Source: a bacterium (GTDB lineage Bacteria > Bacteroidota > Bacteroidia > Bacteroidales > P3). Taken from it: DNA of 35,691 bases. The position numbers and the translations under genes are program-made. The DNA is taken from contig JAAVBQ010000015.1 in NCBI GenBank assembly GCA_014803485.1, positions 8,393 to 44,083 of the forward strand, read 5' to 3'. This document shows positions 8,507 to 18,954 of this stretch, piece after piece. Numbering within the stretch: position 1 is the first letter of the stretch; each line of letters starts with the position of its first letter. The notes under the pieces are model-generated. The model was given only the letters and a program-made list of their open reading frames with translations. It did no database searches and was not told where the DNA came from.

Positions 8507-9613
8507 ATGAAGAAAATTCATTTGTTAATACCTGTTCTACTGTTGGTTGCCTGCTCGTGCAGAAAACAGGCACCCCAGCAGAACCTTGTTGTCGGTTATC
8601 CCGTTGAAATCATAAAAACAACCGATGTGGTGCTCAACACGCACTATGCGGCTACCGTTACCGGATGCCAAACCGTGGAGATACGTCCGCAGATAGACGG
8701 AATGCTCACTAAAATCTGTCTGCGCGAGGGGGCTCCGGTAAGAAAAGGGCAGGTATTGTTCGAGATTGACCCGGCACAGTTCCAGGCGGCCTATGATATT
8801 GCCCAGGCCAATGTCAACAGTGCCGAGGCGGCCGTTTCCACCGCGCAACTTGTGCTCAACAGCAATAAGGAACTGTATGAAGAAGAAGTAATTTCGGATT
8901 TTGAACTCAACATGGCGGAAAACGAACTGGCCGAAGCCAAAGCCAAATACAAACTGGCCCGCGCCGAACTCGAAAAAGCCTCCACCAACCTTTCTTATAC
9001 CTTGGTTAAGTCTCCCGTGAACGGAATTGCCAGCATGATACCCTACCGCGTGGGAGCCCTGGTGAGCAGCAATATCATAGAGCCTTTGGTGACGGTGAGC
9101 GACGACGGCGAAGTGTATGCCTACTTCTCCTTGGCCGAAAATCAGATATTGGAACTGATTGCCCAATACGGATCCATGAAGAAGGCCATTGCCGAAATGC
9201 CGGAAGTGGAATTCAATATGATTAACGGAGAAACCTATCCCTTAAAAGGCCGTATAGACGCCATAAGCGGCACCATCAACAGCACTACGGGCGCTATCAA
9301 CCTCCGTGCCGTTTTCCCCAATCCCAAACGTATCCTGCACGACGGCGGCACCGGTTCGGTGGTGATTCCGTCGGTCTACACCAACTGCATGGTTATTCCA
9401 CAGAGCGCAACATACGAATTACAAAACAAAGTGTTTGTTTATAAAGTTGTGGACGGGAAAGCCTCTTCCACCGAAATCAAAATCGCTTCCAACAATAATG
9501 GAAGGGAGTATGTGGTGATTGACGGATTAAGCATCGGCGACACGATTGTTTCCGAAGGGGCAGGCTTATTGAGAGAAGGCACGGTAATAACATCAAAGAC
9601 GCAGAGCAAATGA
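8507..9613 (+). CDS. RND efflux periplasmic adaptor lipoprotein (AcrA/MexA type)
   Basis: Membrane fusion protein of 368 residues that links the inner-membrane RND pump to the outer-membrane channel. A lipoprotein signal peptide ends in LLLVAC with the lipidated cysteine at 16. The first lipoyl half (VEIRPQIDGMLTKICLREGAPVRKGQ) is followed by a helical hairpin rich in Ala and Glu (about 80-155), the second lipoyl half (LVKSPVNGIASMIPYRVG), a beta-barrel and a membrane-proximal domain. The track begins at a GTG (8504); the ATG at 8507 directly after AGAGGGTG fits better. It is the first gene of a five-gene unit and overlaps the pump gene by 4 nt. Confidence 0.93.
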   Translation: MKKIHLLIPVLLLVACSCRKQAPQQNLVVGYPVEIIKTTDVVLNTHYAATVTGCQTVEIRPQIDGMLTKICLREGAPVRKGQVLFEIDPAQFQAAYDIAQANVNSAEAAVSTAQLVLNSNKELYEEEVISDFELNMAENELAEAKAKYKLARAELEKASTNLSYTLVKSPVNGIASMIPYRVGALVSSNIIEPLVTVSDDGEVYAYFSLAENQILELIAQYGSMKKAIAEMPEVEFNMINGETYPLKGRIDAISGTINSTTGAINLRAVFPNPKRILHDGGTGSVVIPSVYTNCMVIPQSATYELQNKVFVYKVVDGKASSTEIKIASNNNGREYVVIDGLSIGDTIVSEGAGLLREGTVITSKTQSK

Positions 9614-12600
9614 CAATCAAGACATTTATAGATCGTCCCATTCTTTCGTGTGTGATCTCGGTAGCCATTGTGCTCTTGGGATTGCTTTCCTTGGTGGGAC
9701 TGCCCGTTGAGCAATTTCCCGAAATCGCGCCCCCGACCATCAATGTTTCGGCCTCTTATGCGGGTGCCAATGCCGAAACCGTGCAGAAGAGCGTGATTGT
9801 GCCTATCGAAGAAGCCATCAACGGTGTGGAGGATATGCTCTACATGGTCTCTTCGGCAACCAATACCGGAAACGCCACCATACAGGTATATTTCAAGCAG
9901 GGAACCGACGGCGACATAGCCATGGTGAATGTGCAGAACCGCCTTGCCTCCGCACAAGGCCTTTTGCCAGGAGAAGTCACCAAGAGCGGCATCAATGTAC
10001 TCAAACGTCAGACTTCCAACATCAAGATGCTTGCCCTCTATAGTCCGAACGGTGCCTTTGACCAAAAGTTCATCACCAATTATATAAAAATCAACATCGA
10101 ACCGAGGCTGTCGCGTATTGCAGGTGTCGGGGAAGTTTCTATAAGAGGAGCCGACTACTCGTTGCGCGTATGGCTCGATCCCGGAAAAATGGCACAGTAT
10201 GGGCTGGTGCCGGCGGATATACGGGCCGTTCTTGAGCAACAGAATCTGGAGTCGCCCACCGGTACGCTCGGCGCCGAGTCGGAAAACACATTCCGCTATA
10301 CGCTCAAATACCGGGGCCGCTATGAAAATGAGAGCGATTTCGAAAACCTCGTCATACGGGCTTTACCTAACGGTTCCATCTTGTGCCTGAAAGATGTGGC
10401 GAAGATTGAACTCGGGTCGAAAACCTACGAATATATAGGCTCGGTCAACGGCAAACCCGGCACTCTCTGCTTGATTTCGCAGACGGCCGGTTCCAATGCG
10501 AACACCATCATCGAAGCTATCGACAAGGAAGTCGAAAACATCAGAAAGAGCCTGCCCAAAGGTATGGAACTCGTGGATCTGATGAGCACCAAAGACTTTC
10601 TCGACGCTTCGATTCATCAAGTGCTCCGTACCCTTTTCGAAGCCATTCTTCTGGTTGTGCTCGTGGTCTACATCTTCCTCCAGAGCTTCAAAGCCACCGT
10701 TATCCCCACGGCTTCCATCGTTGTATCGTTGATAGGCACCTTCATCTTCCTCCATATCGCCGGATTCAGCCTCAACCTCATTACCCTGTTCGCTCTCGTG
10801 CTGGTTATCGGCACGGTGGTGGACGATGCGATTGTAGTGGTGGAGGCCGTGCAGGCAAAATTCGACGAAGGGGTCAGGTCTCCCTACGAAGCCACGGTAA
10901 AAGGTATGAACGGAATCTCGGCCGCCTTGCTCACCACCACTATAGTTTTTATGGCGGTATTCATTCCTGTGAGCTTTATGGGGGGAACGACCGGCACTTT
11001 TTATGCACAGTTCGGTCTGACTATGGCGGTGGCGGTGGGTATCTCGCTTCTGAACGCCATGACCCTGAGCCCGGCATTGTGCGCGCTGATTATGTCTCCG
11101 CACGATATGGAGGGGAAAAACAGCTTCTCATCGCGCTTTCACCTTGCCTTTGAAAGCGCTTTCAAACGCATCGTGGGCAAATATACGGAGGGTGTGAAAT
11201 TCATGATTTCTCGGAAGTGGCTTACAGCTCTTCTGTTGGTGGTGGCCTGCGGAGGTCTGGGTTATATGATGATGACGACCAAAACCGGTCTGGTTCCCCA
11301 GGAAGATATGGGAAACATCAATATCGATGTACAGACACCTGCAGGCACCAATCTTGGCGAAACCATGAAAATCATGGAGGAAATAGACCGCAGGATAGCC
11401 GACATTCCCCAGATAAAGGTTTTCTCCAAGACGGCCGGAACGGGCATGATGAGCGGTACAGGTCCGTCGTGCGGTATGTTCAACATCAGGCTGAAAGACT
11501 GGAAAGAACGCAAGGGCAAAGGGGATGACATCAACTCTGTAATCGATGAAATCTATCGCCGGACCGCCGACATCACCGGAGCCAAAATAATCGTATTCAC
11601 ACGGAATATGATTCCGGGTTACGGGGTCAGCAATGGCTTTGAAATTCATGTCCAGGACCAGAAAGGCGGCAATATCGAAGACCTGAAACAGATTACCAAC
11701 AACATCATTGCCGAATTGGGCAAACGTCCCGAAATAGCGCGGGCTTCCACATCGTTCGACACAAAATATCCGCAGTATCTTGTTGAAGTGGATGCTGCCA
11801 ATGCCCTCCGCCACGGGGTTCAACCCGGCGATGTACTCGATGCCCTTTCGGGTTATATCGGTGGAACCTACGCCTCCAACATCAACCGTTTCTCCAAATT
11901 ATACCGTGTTATGGTGCAGGCTTCCCCGGAGTTCAGGCTCGACACCAAGGCTTTGTCCAATATATTCGTAAGGAATGCTTCCGGAGACATGAGCCCTATC
12001 AGTCAATACCTCAAACTCAAACGTATCTACGGGGCACAGACGCTTTCCCGATTCAATCTGTTTTCTTCCATTCAGGTGAACGGAACGCCGGCTGCCGGCT
12101 ACAGTTCCGGAGAAGCCATCAAGGCGGTGCGTGAGGTGTGCGCGGAGTTTCTGCCCGCCGGCTATGGCTATGAATTCGGCGGCATGAGCCGCGAGGAAGC
12201 CTCGTCTGGCAAATCCACGGCTTTTATTTTTGTGGTCTGCATCGTATTCATCTATCTTATACTTTGCGCTCTCTACGAAAGCCTTTTCATTCCGTGGGCG
12301 GTTTTGCTGTCCGTGCCGTTCGGTTTGGCCGGCAGCTTTCTTTTTGCACGGATGTTCGGACTCGAAAACAACATCTATCTTCAGATTGGTCTGCTCATGC
12401 TTATCGGTCTGCTTGCAAAAACCGCAATCCTCATGACGGAATATGCTTCGGAACGGCGCAAATCGGGGATGTCGATAGTCGAATCTGTGATATCGGCCGC
12501 TCAAGCGCGTCTGAGGCCTATTCTGATGACCTCTCTTTCCATGATTTTCGGTCTGATACCCTTGGTGTTCGCCACCGGCGTCGGTGCCAACGGCAATATC

Positions 12601-12729
12601 TCCATCGGGGTCGGTACGGTGGGAGGTATGTTGGTCGGCACCATTGCGCTGTTGTTCATAGTTCCCGTGCTGTTTATCGTATTCCAGACGCTTGAAGAAC
12701 GCGTGATGCCTAAAAGAGAAAAGAAATGA
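9610..12729 (+). CDS. RND multidrug efflux pump, HAE1/AcrB type
   Basis: Proton-driven inner-membrane transporter of 1039 residues, the usual AcrB length. Features seen: the N-terminal start FIDRPILSCVISVAI with LVGLPVEQFPEIAPPTI, the TM4 proton-relay pair Asp405-Asp406 in GTVVDDAIVVVEAV, and LIGLLAKTAILMTEYA in TM10 with the relay lysine near 937. Two large periplasmic portions (about 35-335 and 560-865) follow the standard duplicated plan. AcrB-type pumps export hydrophobic drugs, bile acids or dyes rather than metals; no CusA-type metal relay was seen. The substrate is unknown. It is translationally coupled on both sides (ATGA with the adaptor, ATGA with the channel). Confidence 0.95.
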   Translation: MTIKTFIDRPILSCVISVAIVLLGLLSLVGLPVEQFPEIAPPTINVSASYAGANAETVQKSVIVPIEEAINGVEDMLYMVSSATNTGNATIQVYFKQGTDGDIAMVNVQNRLASAQGLLPGEVTKSGINVLKRQTSNIKMLALYSPNGAFDQKFITNYIKINIEPRLSRIAGVGEVSIRGADYSLRVWLDPGKMAQYGLVPADIRAVLEQQNLESPTGTLGAESENTFRYTLKYRGRYENESDFENLVIRALPNGSILCLKDVAKIELGSKTYEYIGSVNGKPGTLCLISQTAGSNANTIIEAIDKEVENIRKSLPKGMELVDLMSTKDFLDASIHQVLRTLFEAILLVVLVVYIFLQSFKATVIPTASIVVSLIGTFIFLHIAGFSLNLITLFALVLVIGTVVDDAIVVVEAVQAKFDEGVRSPYEATVKGMNGISAALLTTTIVFMAVFIPVSFMGGTTGTFYAQFGLTMAVAVGISLLNAMTLSPALCALIMSPHDMEGKNSFSSRFHLAFESAFKRIVGKYTEGVKFMISRKWLTALLLVVACGGLGYMMMTTKTGLVPQEDMGNINIDVQTPAGTNLGETMKIMEEIDRRIADIPQIKVFSKTAGTGMMSGTGPSCGMFNIRLKDWKERKGKGDDINSVIDEIYRRTADITGAKIIVFTRNMIPGYGVSNGFEIHVQDQKGGNIEDLKQITNNIIAELGKRPEIARASTSFDTKYPQYLVEVDAANALRHGVQPGDVLDALSGYIGGTYASNINRFSKLYRVMVQASPEFRLDTKALSNIFVRNASGDMSPISQYLKLKRIYGAQTLSRFNLFSSIQVNGTPAAGYSSGEAIKAVREVCAEFLPAGYGYEFGGMSREEASSGKSTAFIFVVCIVFIYLILCALYESLFIPWAVLLSVPFGLAGSFLFARMFGLENNIYLQIGLLMLIGLLAKTAILMTEYASERRKSGMSIVESVISAAQARLRPILMTSLSMIFGLIPLVFATGVGANGNISIGVGTVGGMLVGTIALLFIVPVLFIVFQTLEERVMPKREKK

Positions 12730-14075
12730 AATCAAGAATATATCTTTTGATTTTGCCTGCCGTTCTGTTGTTGCATTCCTGTGGTCTGTACCGGAACTAT
12801 AACACACCGGCCGTGGAATACGATACGGAAGTTCTATGTTCCCGGGATACCGCTTCTCAATCTGTTGCCTCCCTGTCTTGGAGGGAATTGTTTACCGACA
12901 GTCTCTTGGTGGAGTTGATTGACAGCGCACTTATCAGGAACACCGACTTGCGCATGGCCCAGCTCAAGACTAAAGAAGCGGCGGCCACACTCACCGCCTC
13001 GCGTCTGGCCTTCCTCCCCTCGTTCAGCCTCAAGGCGGAAGGCGGTATATCCAACACTTCTCCGGCCAATTTCACAATTGCCCCCTCCGCTTCGTGGGAA
13101 ATTGACATCTTTGGAAAACAACGCAATCTCAAAGAGGGGGCGAAGGCGGCCTTTTATGCATCCGAAGCCTATCGTCAGGTCGTGCACACACAGTTGATTG
13201 CAACCGTAGCCAGCAGTTATTTTACGTTGTTGATGCTCGATGAGCAACTCTCCATCAGTGAACGAACCCTGAAAACATGGGACGAAAACATCCGGGCGCT
13301 TCAGGCTCTCAAACGCGCCGGCCGCACCAACGAAGCCATTGTGTTGCAGGCACGGGCAAACCGTACAGCCGTTGAAAACTCGGTTCTCTCGCTACGCAAC
13401 CGCATCTATGTTCAGGAAAACGCCATCAGATCTCTGCTACTCTCACCCGATTGGGAAATCGAACGCGGTTCTCTGAACGAACAGATCTTTCCTGACTCGC
13501 TTACAGAGGGAATTCCTCTCGAATATCTATCGAAACGGCCCGATGTAAGAGAAGCGGAATTCCTGTTGGAAAACGCCTTTTACAACGTCAATGTGGCACG
13601 GGCGGCATTCTATCCGACACTTACCCTCTCGGGACTTATCGGTTGGACAACCTCGGCAGGAAATGTCGCCAACCCTTCGTCGTGGATTGGAAACGCACTG
13701 GGCGCGGTTGTAGCACCTCTTTTCAATCGCGGCACCAACAAAGCCAATCTTAAAATCGCGCAATCGGAATACGAAATCGCATTTCTCAACTTTCAGCAGA
13801 AGCTGTTTGATGCAGGAATGGAGGTGAACGACGCCCTCTCGGCATGGCAGACCTCAAAAAACCGTGTGAATCTCGATAAAAAGCAGATTGCGGCATTGCA
13901 AGGTGCCGTCCATAATACCCGCCTGCTGATGCGCAACTCCACCACAAACTATCTTGAGGTGCTTATTGCGCAACAGAGATTATTGGAGGCCGAACTTACC
14001 GAAGCCAGCGACCGGTTTGAGGTAATCCAGGCCATCATCAATTTGTATCGTTCTCTTGGTGGAGGAACAGAATAA
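12726..14075 (+). CDS. RND outer-membrane factor lipoprotein (OprM/NodT type)
   Basis: TolC-fold outer-membrane channel of 449 residues. The signal peptide ends in the lipobox LLHSC (Cys19). The N-terminal part has WRELFTDSLLVELIDSAL and the typical NTDLRMAQLKTKEAAATL helix start. The second repeat has the YLSKRPDVREAE motif characteristic of the NodT/OprM subfamily and VNVARAAFYPTLTLSG. It completes a tripartite exporter with the two preceding genes. Its stop overlaps the next start by one base (TAATG), an unusually direct coupling to a SusC gene. Confidence 0.93.
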   Translation: MKSRIYLLILPAVLLLHSCGLYRNYNTPAVEYDTEVLCSRDTASQSVASLSWRELFTDSLLVELIDSALIRNTDLRMAQLKTKEAAATLTASRLAFLPSFSLKAEGGISNTSPANFTIAPSASWEIDIFGKQRNLKEGAKAAFYASEAYRQVVHTQLIATVASSYFTLLMLDEQLSISERTLKTWDENIRALQALKRAGRTNEAIVLQARANRTAVENSVLSLRNRIYVQENAIRSLLLSPDWEIERGSLNEQIFPDSLTEGIPLEYLSKRPDVREAEFLLENAFYNVNVARAAFYPTLTLSGLIGWTTSAGNVANPSSWIGNALGAVVAPLFNRGTNKANLKIAQSEYEIAFLNFQQKLFDAGMEVNDALSAWQTSKNRVNLDKKQIAALQGAVHNTRLLMRNSTTNYLEVLIAQQRLLEAELTEASDRFEVIQAIINLYRSLGGGTE

Positions 14076-17000
14076 TGAAGAGGCCTCTTACCTTGCTTGT
14101 CTTTTGCCTTGTATCGGTTTTCGGCCTCCATGCCGCTGTGCCGAACGATACGAGTACCAGAACCGTCACCGGTTTTGTAACGGATCGCAAGGGAGAACCC
14201 CTTATAGGAGCCACTGTTCAGTTTAAAAACGATTTACAAAAGGGCACGACAACCAATATAGACGGACTGTTTATCCTTTCGGATGTGCCCGCCACCTGTC
14301 TACTTCGGGTGTCCTATACCGGTTTCATTCCCATGGATGTGGAAATCACACCCGATAAGGACGAATATGACATTTCGATGAGTATGAAGAGTTCCATGCT
14401 CAACGAAGTGGTAGTGGTTGGTTATGCAACCCAGAAAAAGGCCAATTTAACCGGAGCGGTCTCATCCATAAGTACCGGCACACTCGACGACCGCCCCCTC
14501 TCGAATGTCACCAATGCCCTCGCCGGTTTGGCTTCCGGTCTCACCGTCACCAATGCCGGAGGCAACACTCCGGGATTTGAGGCTCAAAGCATCACTATCC
14601 GCGGTCTGGGAACCATGAACGATGCGGCGCCGCTGGTAGTGGTCGACGGCATGACCGGTATTTCTTTGAGCGACATCAATCCCCAGGATATCGCCGATAT
14701 ATCCATTCTCAAAGACGCCGCCTCTGCGGCCATCTATGGTTCACGCGCCGCCAACGGGGTCATCCTCGTTACGACACGTCAGGGATCCGAACGGAAGCCG
14801 CGCATCACATACAGCGGCAATGTGGCTTTCGAGACCGTGGCGAAACGCCTTCATCTCGTCACCGACTATGCCGAATTCATGGAAATTCAGAATGCAGGCC
14901 TCATAGCCAACGGCCAGGCGCCCCGTTTTTCGCAGAGCAAGATAGATGAATGGCGAAACGACGGAGGAAAGAACCCGACCATTTATCCCAATACCGACTG
15001 GCAGGACCATATCTACCGCAATTCGTCGGTGGTGCAGAATCATAATCTTTCGGTAAGCGGAGCCAACAAAACCGTAAATTACAATATCTCCTTAGGTTTC
15101 GTGAATAATCCGGGGATGATTTATTATACCGATTACCAGCGTTATCAGTTCCGTACCAATATCGATGTCAAGATAAAACCATGGCTCAGCATGGGGACCA
15201 ACATTTTCGGATATATGGATATAAACAATCCCTCCTCCGAGAATGCGGCTGCCGGCGGCGATGTTATTTTTGGCTCGGGAGCCTTCAATACGGTGCCGGG
15301 TATGACGCTCTATGACCCTGTAACCGGACTATACGGCGGCATTCAAAATCCCGAGGAAGAAAATGTCAGCAATTTCAATCCATACCGCCGCCAATGGTTC
15401 TACGACACGGATTATCCTACAAAGACCATGCGTGCGGTAATGAATCTTCACGCGCAGTTGATGCCTGTCAAGGGACTTACCATACGGGGAGCGTTTTCCT
15501 ATAATTATTGGGGACGCAACATGGAGCAGCATCTCACCGACCGCGACCTTTACCGTTTTACCTTCGACGGACCGGTGATGATTCGTGAGGGTGTCGTGCG
15601 TACTTATATCCGCCGTTATAATTACAAAAACAATTTCCGTTCTTCCGAACTCACAGCCAATTATAAGTTTGATATAAGCCGCCTCCATGTGGATCTCTTT
15701 GCCGGCATGAGCCAGGAATATAATAAGTATGACCACGATTACTACATCAAATATGATCTCGTAGACCCGTCTCTCGGTTCTCTCGATGCGGCCATGACCA
15801 ACGGGAATATCTCGGGAAACTATAACGAATGGGCCATGCGGTCTTATTTCGGACGCATCAACCTCAACTGGGACGATAAATATCTTTTGGAAGTGAACCT
15901 GCGTGCCGACGGTTCTTCCCGATTCTCTCCCCAACATCGCTGGGGCTATTTCCCTTCGGTTTCGGTGGGATGGCGCATCACCGAAGAGAATTTCATGAAG
16001 AGTACCGCATCATGGCTCAATCAGCTCAAACTCCGCGCCTCCTACGGTTCGTTGGGCAACAACGCCACCACGAGCTATTATATGTATCAGTCTCTTTTCG
16101 CCACGGCCAACTATATTCTCAACGGAACCATAGCCGGAGGTCTTGCGCAGACCGTGCTTGCCAATCCCGACCTTACTTGGGAAAAGACCTATATGGCCAA
16201 CATCGGTCTCGATTTCGCTTTCCTGAACAATCGACTGAGCGGTTCGGTGGATTTGTACAATAAAGACACGAAGGGTATTCTCATTTCGCTGCCCGCTCCC
16301 CTTGAACATGGCACAAGCACGGTGCCCAACCAGAATGCCGGTGCGGTGAACAACAAAGGTTTTGAATTCGATTTGCACTGGAACGACCGAATCGGCAAAG
16401 TCTCTTATATTGTCGGCTTCAATACGGCCTTCGTCACGAATACGGTAACGAAATTTCAAGGAGATGTCTCTTCGATAAACGGAGTTTACAAGACCCAGGA
16501 GGGAAAACCGATAAACCAACTGTATGTTATGTCTGTCGACCGTATCGTGCGCGATCAGGCCGACCTCGACTATGTGCAGTCTCTTGTAGACAAGAATCCG
16601 GATTATTTCGCCACGTATCAGCGACCCGAATTAGGCGACTTCCTCTATCGCGATGCAAACGGTGACGGCAAGCTCGATGCCAACGACCGGGTGGAAATAG
16701 GCCACGGCACACTGCCCCGCCTAACCTACGGAATCAATCTCGGTCTGAGTTGGAACGGCTTTGATTTCAGCGTGTTCTTCCAGGGTACGGGCAACCATCC
16801 GGTCTATTATAACAATCAGGCTTTCCGTTTTGTCACCGTCATGGGACAGTCGTTGATTAAGGACATCACCGACAACGCATGGACACCGGAGAATCCTTAC
16901 GATTCAAAATATCCCATCCTGCGCAATAATGCGAACGAAAAGAACAACATTCCCAGCGATGCCTTCGTTCACAATGCCGCGTATTTCAGGTGTAAGAACA

Positions 17001-17188
17001 TACAGCTCGGCTATACGATACCGAAGAAGATCACAAAGAAATTCTTTGTCGAGATTTTGAAGGTCTACATCAGCATAGACAATCTGTTTACCATAACCTC
17101 TTTCCCGGGGCTCGACCCTGAAGTGGGGGCAACCGTAGGCTATCCCGCCGTGAGACAGTATTCTGTAGGCATCAACGTAACTTTCTGA
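14075..17188 (+). CDS. SusC/RagA-family TonB-dependent outer-membrane transporter
   Basis: Outer-membrane active transporter of 1037 residues. A Sec signal peptide (about 1-22) is followed by a carboxypeptidase-D-like regulatory domain (about 28-105, with VTGFVTDRKGEPLIGATV). Next come the NEVVVVGYATQKK segment characteristic of the family, a plug domain (about 115-225) with the SusC signature ILKDAASAAIYGSRAANGVI, and a 22-stranded barrel ending in an aromatic-terminated strand (VGINVTF). There is no STN domain for an anti-sigma partner, so regulation probably comes from the LytTR pair upstream. It pairs with the SusD gene 3 nt downstream. No glycosidase, lyase or peptidase gene accompanies the pair, so the substrate class (glycan, peptide, chelator or other) cannot be told. 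Confidence 0.95.
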   Translation: MKRPLTLLVFCLVSVFGLHAAVPNDTSTRTVTGFVTDRKGEPLIGATVQFKNDLQKGTTTNIDGLFILSDVPATCLLRVSYTGFIPMDVEITPDKDEYDISMSMKSSMLNEVVVVGYATQKKANLTGAVSSISTGTLDDRPLSNVTNALAGLASGLTVTNAGGNTPGFEAQSITIRGLGTMNDAAPLVVVDGMTGISLSDINPQDIADISILKDAASAAIYGSRAANGVILVTTRQGSERKPRITYSGNVAFETVAKRLHLVTDYAEFMEIQNAGLIANGQAPRFSQSKIDEWRNDGGKNPTIYPNTDWQDHIYRNSSVVQNHNLSVSGANKTVNYNISLGFVNNPGMIYYTDYQRYQFRTNIDVKIKPWLSMGTNIFGYMDINNPSSENAAAGGDVIFGSGAFNTVPGMTLYDPVTGLYGGIQNPEEENVSNFNPYRRQWFYDTDYPTKTMRAVMNLHAQLMPVKGLTIRGAFSYNYWGRNMEQHLTDRDLYRFTFDGPVMIREGVVRTYIRRYNYKNNFRSSELTANYKFDISRLHVDLFAGMSQEYNKYDHDYYIKYDLVDPSLGSLDAAMTNGNISGNYNEWAMRSYFGRINLNWDDKYLLEVNLRADGSSRFSPQHRWGYFPSVSVGWRITEENFMKSTASWLNQLKLRASYGSLGNNATTSYYMYQSLFATANYILNGTIAGGLAQTVLANPDLTWEKTYMANIGLDFAFLNNRLSGSVDLYNKDTKGILISLPAPLEHGTSTVPNQNAGAVNNKGFEFDLHWNDRIGKVSYIVGFNTAFVTNTVTKFQGDVSSINGVYKTQEGKPINQLYVMSVDRIVRDQADLDYVQSLVDKNPDYFATYQRPELGDFLYRDANGDGKLDANDRVEIGHGTLPRLTYGINLGLSWNGFDFSVFFQGTGNHPVYYNNQAFRFVTVMGQSLIKDITDNAWTPENPYDSKYPILRNNANEKNNIPSDAFVHNAAYFRCKNIQLGYTIPKKITKKFFVEILKVYISIDNLFTITSFPGLDPEVGATVGYPAVRQYSVGINVTF

Positions 17189-17191
17189 TTC

Positions 17192-18934
17192 ATGAATATG
17201 AAATCATCATACATCTCCGCGGTACTCTCGATAGCCATTCTGCTTGCCGGTTGCGAGAAACTCGACTATGCACCCGGCGACCAGATGTCGGAACAAACTT
17301 TCTGGAAGACCGAAGACCATGCGCGGCAGGCGGCCGTGGGTATGTATGCCGCCATGAAAGCCGACTGGTGCTTCGGGCTTGAGTTCACTTTCGATATGTG
17401 CAGCGACCTTGCCGACGGCACAACTCCGTGGGCCGACATTTCGCGGGGCACGACTTTCGCTTCCAACAGCAGCGGGGTACAGAACCACTGGCAATATCTT
17501 TACGAACTTGTGCATCGGACCAATACCGTGATTCGCAATGTCAAAGATATGCCCATCCGTCAGGAAACCATCGACCGCGTAACCGGCGAGGCAAAATTTC
17601 TTCGCGCCATGGCCTATTTCCGTATGCTCAACTGCTGGGGCGGTGTGCCGTATTACGATGAAACCTGCGATATCAACAAGGAATTTTCTCATTTGAACGC
17701 TCCTCGCAGTTCGGCTGAAGAAATCCGCAATCATGTGCTCGACGACCTCACCGAAGCCATACGGCTTTTGCCTGTAAAATGGGATGCCGCCGATCTCGGC
17801 CGTGCCACCAAGGGGGCCGCCTACGCCCTGCGCGGAAAAGTATATCTCTTTGACCGCCAATGGGAGAAAGCGAAATCCGACTTAGAGGAAGTGGTTTATA
17901 ACAAGAACCTTAATTATGGCTATTCGCTCCATCCCGACTATAACGAACTGTTCCGCCTCTACAACGGCAACCAAAGCCCCGAAATGATTTTCTCGATACA
18001 GTCCATCGACGGCAACGTGGCAGGATATGCGTTGAATATCGTGGGATATTTCGGCAATAAATCAACGATGCGGCTTATTGCAAGCAATTCCATTGTGCCC
18101 TCCACTACTTTGGTGGATATGTACGAGAACCTTGACGGCAGTCCGTTCGACTGGGACGATATTTTCCCCGGTTTCAACAAAGGAGGTTCGGAAGTCCGTC
18201 GTAACTATATGTGTGTGGTCATCAACCAGGAGAGCACCCAAGTGGTAGACCTGCTTGAATGCGACACCACAAAGGTACTGGATGCCTATCGTCTGCGCGA
18301 CCCGCGGCTTTGCCTAAATGTCATTACGCCTTATTCCCACTACCTCGGCACCGATGCCGGGTCCAACCCGATGGACAAACAGTTTGTTCTTGCCGATGCC
18401 TCGAAGGGCGGTGCACCGATGGAGGCGATGGCGTTCATACGCAATTCCGAGGGCTGGAACTCTTATTTCTGGCGCAAATGGATTCCCACCGGTAATCTCG
18501 ACGGTTACTGGGGAGAATACAACCGCACGCCCTACGAATTTCCATTGATTCGCCTCGGTGATGTAATTCTGATGCTTGCGGAGGCCTATAATGAATGCGG
18601 AGAAACCGATAATGCCATCACGGAAATAAACAAAATCCGCAGTCGTGCGGGAATGCCGGAACTCAACAGCGGCCCCTCGTGGCTTGCAGTGGGCGGCCAG
18701 GAGCAGGTGGCGGAGCGGATACGTCGTGAACGGGCCTTCGAACTGGCTGGCGAAGGGCAGCGTTACTGGGACCTCCGTCGCTGGGGATTGCTCGAAGCTT
18801 CGGTAAAGAATGCCACCGACATATTCGGAGACTTGATGTACACCCGTTCCTATCAGTCGCGCCACGAACTCTGGCCCATTCCGCTGGTGGAGCTGGAAAG
18901 GAACCCCAATCTCACGCAAAACGAAGGTTGGTGA
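17192..18934 (+). CDS. SusD/RagB-family surface nutrient-binding lipoprotein
   Basis: Surface lipoprotein of 580 residues that acts as the lid of the SusC barrel. The lipobox is ILLAGC (Cys21). The early segment SEQTFWKTEDHARQAAVGMYAAM and the TPR-like segment GEAKFLRAMAYFRMLNCWGGVPY are typical. The C-terminal RagB/SusD signature is present (YEFPLIRLGDVILMLAEAYNE, then INKIRSRAGMP, then RRERAFELAGEGQRYWDLRRWG and HELWPIPL). It starts 3 nt after the SusC stop and is the last gene of the unit. Complete; ligand not deducible. Confidence 0.95.
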   Translation: MNMKSSYISAVLSIAILLAGCEKLDYAPGDQMSEQTFWKTEDHARQAAVGMYAAMKADWCFGLEFTFDMCSDLADGTTPWADISRGTTFASNSSGVQNHWQYLYELVHRTNTVIRNVKDMPIRQETIDRVTGEAKFLRAMAYFRMLNCWGGVPYYDETCDINKEFSHLNAPRSSAEEIRNHVLDDLTEAIRLLPVKWDAADLGRATKGAAYALRGKVYLFDRQWEKAKSDLEEVVYNKNLNYGYSLHPDYNELFRLYNGNQSPEMIFSIQSIDGNVAGYALNIVGYFGNKSTMRLIASNSIVPSTTLVDMYENLDGSPFDWDDIFPGFNKGGSEVRRNYMCVVINQESTQVVDLLECDTTKVLDAYRLRDPRLCLNVITPYSHYLGTDAGSNPMDKQFVLADASKGGAPMEAMAFIRNSEGWNSYFWRKWIPTGNLDGYWGEYNRTPYEFPLIRLGDVILMLAEAYNECGETDNAITEINKIRSRAGMPELNSGPSWLAVGGQEQVAERIRRERAFELAGEGQRYWDLRRWGLLEASVKNATDIFGDLMYTRSYQSRHELWPIPLVELERNPNLTQNEGW

Positions 18935-18954
18935 GAGCGTTTTGCTTTAATGTT

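Noticed and set aside
10363-11103. 246-residue minus-strand ORF opposite the RND pump gene
   Set aside because: Antisense to the conserved pump frame, His- and Glu-rich, no signal or start context.
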